Positions 35,091-36,454 of a stretch of 36,454 nt of DNA are shown here, piece after piece. Both the position numbers and the translations under genes were made by a program. The stretch covers positions 1-36,454 of the forward strand of contig JAQRMW010000179.1 in NCBI GenBank assembly GCA_028599075.1, in the 5' to 3' direction. This DNA comes from Urechidicola sp. (GTDB lineage: Bacteria; Bacteroidota; Bacteroidia; Flavobacteriales; Flavobacteriaceae). A model generated the notes under the pieces. The model saw only the letters and a program-made list of their open reading frames with translations, did not search any database and was not told where the DNA came from. Within the stretch, counting starts at the first letter, position 1. Every line of letters starts with the position of its first letter.

Positions 35091-36215
35091 ATGCCACTCT
35101 TTATGGACCGTCACGACATTCCCCCAGAAATTACAGCAGAGCACGTTTATCAAATGCATCAAGAAGATTTAAAGGTTGAACATTTGTATGGTTGTAAGGG
35201 AATTACCTATTGGTGTGATGATAAAAGACACCATGCATTTTGTTTGATAGAAGCTCCTAACAAAGAGGCCTTGCAAAAAATGCATGACCATGCTCATGGA
35301 GAGTTTCCGCATAGTATTATTGAAGTTGATGAAAATTTAGTTGCCTCTTTCTTAGGTCGTATTGAAGACCCTGAGCATACATTAAAATCGGATGTAAAAA
35401 TTATTGATGACTCTGCTTTTAGAGCGATTATGCTTATTGAGACTAATAATTATTTTAACAGGGCAGAGGCAAACCAGCTGAGTATCTTTACTCAAAAGTA
35501 CCATAGAAGTGTGTTAAAAACTTTAAAGAGGTTTAATGGAACTATTGTAAAACAAGATGACTGTTCGTATTTGGTTTCTTTTAAAACTGTATCTAATGCC
35601 GTTTTCGCAGCATTAAAAATACAGGCTAATATGAAGTTTGTTACTCCAAAGTTTGATAAAAAAAATAGAGCACTAAATATTGCAATAGGCTCAGGAACTC
35701 CAGTCACCAAAAAAGATGGTTTGTTTGAAGATGCCATTTTGTTAACCACTAGAATGTGCGAAATTGTAAAGACTGAAATTGTAATGTCGAGTGAGGTATC
35801 TCAAATGTTTGCTAATGAAAATAGAAACTTTCATTTAGATGAAACATTAGTTAGAGTTTTATCACCTAAAGAAGAACAATTTATGACTTCTTTGATGGAT
35901 TATGTTGAAACTATTTGGGATAAACCTAGTATTAAAGTAGAAGATATTAGTAAGAAATTAGGTTTAAGTAAATCTCAATTATATCGTAAGTTAAAACGAC
36001 TTACCAATACATCTCCAAATCATTTTATAAAAAATGTTAAGTTGAATAGATCATTGAATTTATTTCAAAAACGCCTAGATAATATTTCTGAAATAGCCTT
36101 TGAAGTAGGGTTTAATAGTCCTGCATATTTTACTAAATGCTTTTATGAAAAATTTGGATCCTCCCATCTAAATATACACAGCAACATATATTTTAAAAAT
36201 AACGCCAGTAAATAA
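35091..36215 (+). CDS. AraC-type regulator with DUF4242 and degenerate cyclase-like domain
   Basis: 374 residues, three parts. Residues 1-90 are a DUF4242 domain (MPLFMDRHDI, CKGITYWCDDKRHHAF, HDHAHGEFPHSIIEVDENL). Residues 108-245 have the pattern of a class III nucleotide cyclase domain (RFNGTIVKQDDCSYLVSFKT, IAIGSGTPVTKKDGLFEDAI, EIVMSSEV), but the first metal position is not conserved (LIETNNYF), so probably non-catalytic. Residues 268-360 are an AraC helix-turn-helix pair (LSKSQLYRKLKR, FNSPAYFTKCFYEKFG). After FGSS the family would continue PSKY; here the frame reads HLNIHS. A one-base shift at about 36163 restores PSKYTQQHIF and a stop at 36194-36196. Ligand and targets unknown. Confidence 0.85.
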   Translation: MPLFMDRHDIPPEITAEHVYQMHQEDLKVEHLYGCKGITYWCDDKRHHAFCLIEAPNKEALQKMHDHAHGEFPHSIIEVDENLVASFLGRIEDPEHTLKSDVKIIDDSAFRAIMLIETNNYFNRAEANQLSIFTQKYHRSVLKTLKRFNGTIVKQDDCSYLVSFKTVSNAVFAALKIQANMKFVTPKFDKKNRALNIAIGSGTPVTKKDGLFEDAILLTTRMCEIVKTEIVMSSEVSQMFANENRNFHLDETLVRVLSPKEEQFMTSLMDYVETIWDKPSIKVEDISKKLGLSKSQLYRKLKRLTNTSPNHFIKNVKLNRSLNLFQKRLDNISEIAFEVGFNSPAYFTKCFYEKFGSSHLNIHSNIYFKNNASK

Positions 36216-36217
36216 AT

Positions 36218-36238
36218 CCTTCCCTTAGAAAGGGAAGG
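36218..36238. repeat. Perfect hairpin, left end of a dispersed repeat
   Basis: Arms CCTTCCCTT (36218-36226) and AAGGGAAGG (36230-36238), 3-nt loop, starting 3 bp after the regulator stop. A second small hairpin, GCCAAA/TTTGGC, follows near 36246. It could terminate the regulator, but there is no T-run. Confidence 0.6.
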
Positions 36239-36374
36239 TGATAATGCCAAATGCTTTTGGCGTATCGGAAGGGTTTGTATGATTAATAGGATAAAAAATA
36301 AAATAATCTTCGAAAATATAGATTGGGTGTTAAATGTGATTAAATAAAATTTTAATTAATTAAAACCACCTCGT

Positions 36375-36393
36375 CTTCTTCTTCTTCTTCTTC
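36375..36393. repeat. CTT microsatellite
   Basis: Six CTT units plus C. A short simple repeat in an otherwise non-coding region; no ORF spans it. Confidence 0.85.
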
Positions 36394-36403
36394 GGCGAAT
36401 CCA

Positions 36404-36424
36404 CTCCTCCTTAAAAAGGAGGAG
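36404..36424. repeat. Perfect hairpin, right end of a dispersed repeat
   Basis: Arms CTCCTCCTT (36404-36412) and AAGGAGGAG (36416-36424) around AAA. Purine-rich GGAGG hairpins of this sort recur between genes in flavobacteria. Together with 36218-36238 it frames a 200-bp element that probably has other copies. Confidence 0.55.
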
Positions 36425-36454
36425 AATTTAAAAAGGTAGACCTGCTAAAATAAA

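Noticed and set aside
36375-36393. CRISPR-like or coding repeat
   Set aside because: A single 19-nt CTT simple repeat, no spacers and no ORF; only a microsatellite.
1-36454. tRNA, rRNA and CRISPR arrays
   Set aside because: No cloverleaf, rRNA-like stretch or regularly spaced direct repeat array was seen on either strand by eye; no covariance search was run.

Overview
The window is a gene-dense, AT-rich stretch of a Bacteroidota chromosome, almost certainly from a Flavobacteriaceae member. Supporting signs are TAnnTTTG-type -7 promoter boxes, a protein with a type IX secretion (T9SS) sorting domain, a CarboxypepD-like protein carrying the Bacteroidetes Cys-rich N-terminal domain, a type B ribosomal protein L31, DUF349 and DUF368 proteins, and typical flavobacterial intergenic repeats. 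Most genes are housekeeping. I see no tRNA, rRNA, CRISPR array, prophage or complete insertion sequence.

Layout. 1-4143: a pyruvate carboxylase gene on the minus strand that loses its C-terminal biotin-carrier part near the window edge, preceded by an unnamed protein with kinase-like motifs. 4344-6786: secreted DUF1287 and transglutaminase-like proteins and a Cys-rich/CarboxypepD membrane protein. 6985-8892: htpG. 9155-10162: a FabH-type ketosynthase. 10163-10869: the only long non-coding stretch. It holds two tandem copies, exactly 200 bp apart, of an operator-promoter-short transcript-terminator module, plus a triple 11-bp direct repeat. 10870-13609: pyrR-pyrB-STAS protein-rnz, a tight minus-strand operon. 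13743-17861: a TPR protein, two tandem DUF368 membrane proteins and aroE on the plus strand. 18020-19960: a DUF349 repeat protein. 20028-25498: a minus-strand operon rsfS-ftsH-LUD protein-cdsA-psd-acyl-CoA-binding protein-YceI lipoprotein, centred on membrane lipid and membrane protein quality control. 25584-29436: birA, a DUF389 protein, mannose-1-phosphate guanylyltransferase and a SprT-like protein. 29608-34554: a T9SS surface protein, an SDR, a large lipoprotein and a glutamine cyclotransferase. 34688-36215: ribosomal protein L31 and a three-domain AraC-type regulator. 36216-36454: a dispersed-repeat region.

Most notable are (i) the duplicated promoter/small-RNA module at 10178-10590, which looks like a pair of co-regulated paralogous small RNAs with no coding content; (ii) the regulator at 35091, which joins a DUF4242 domain, a degenerate nucleotide-cyclase-like domain and an AraC DNA-binding domain, and seems frameshifted in its last residues; (iii) the truncated pyruvate carboxylase with a palindrome at the break; (iv) the kinase-like motifs in the uncharacterised gene upstream of it; and (v) an 8-C homopolymer just upstream of the start codon of the T9SS surface protein, a candidate for phase variation. 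All gene functions are inferred from recognisable motifs; no database search was run.
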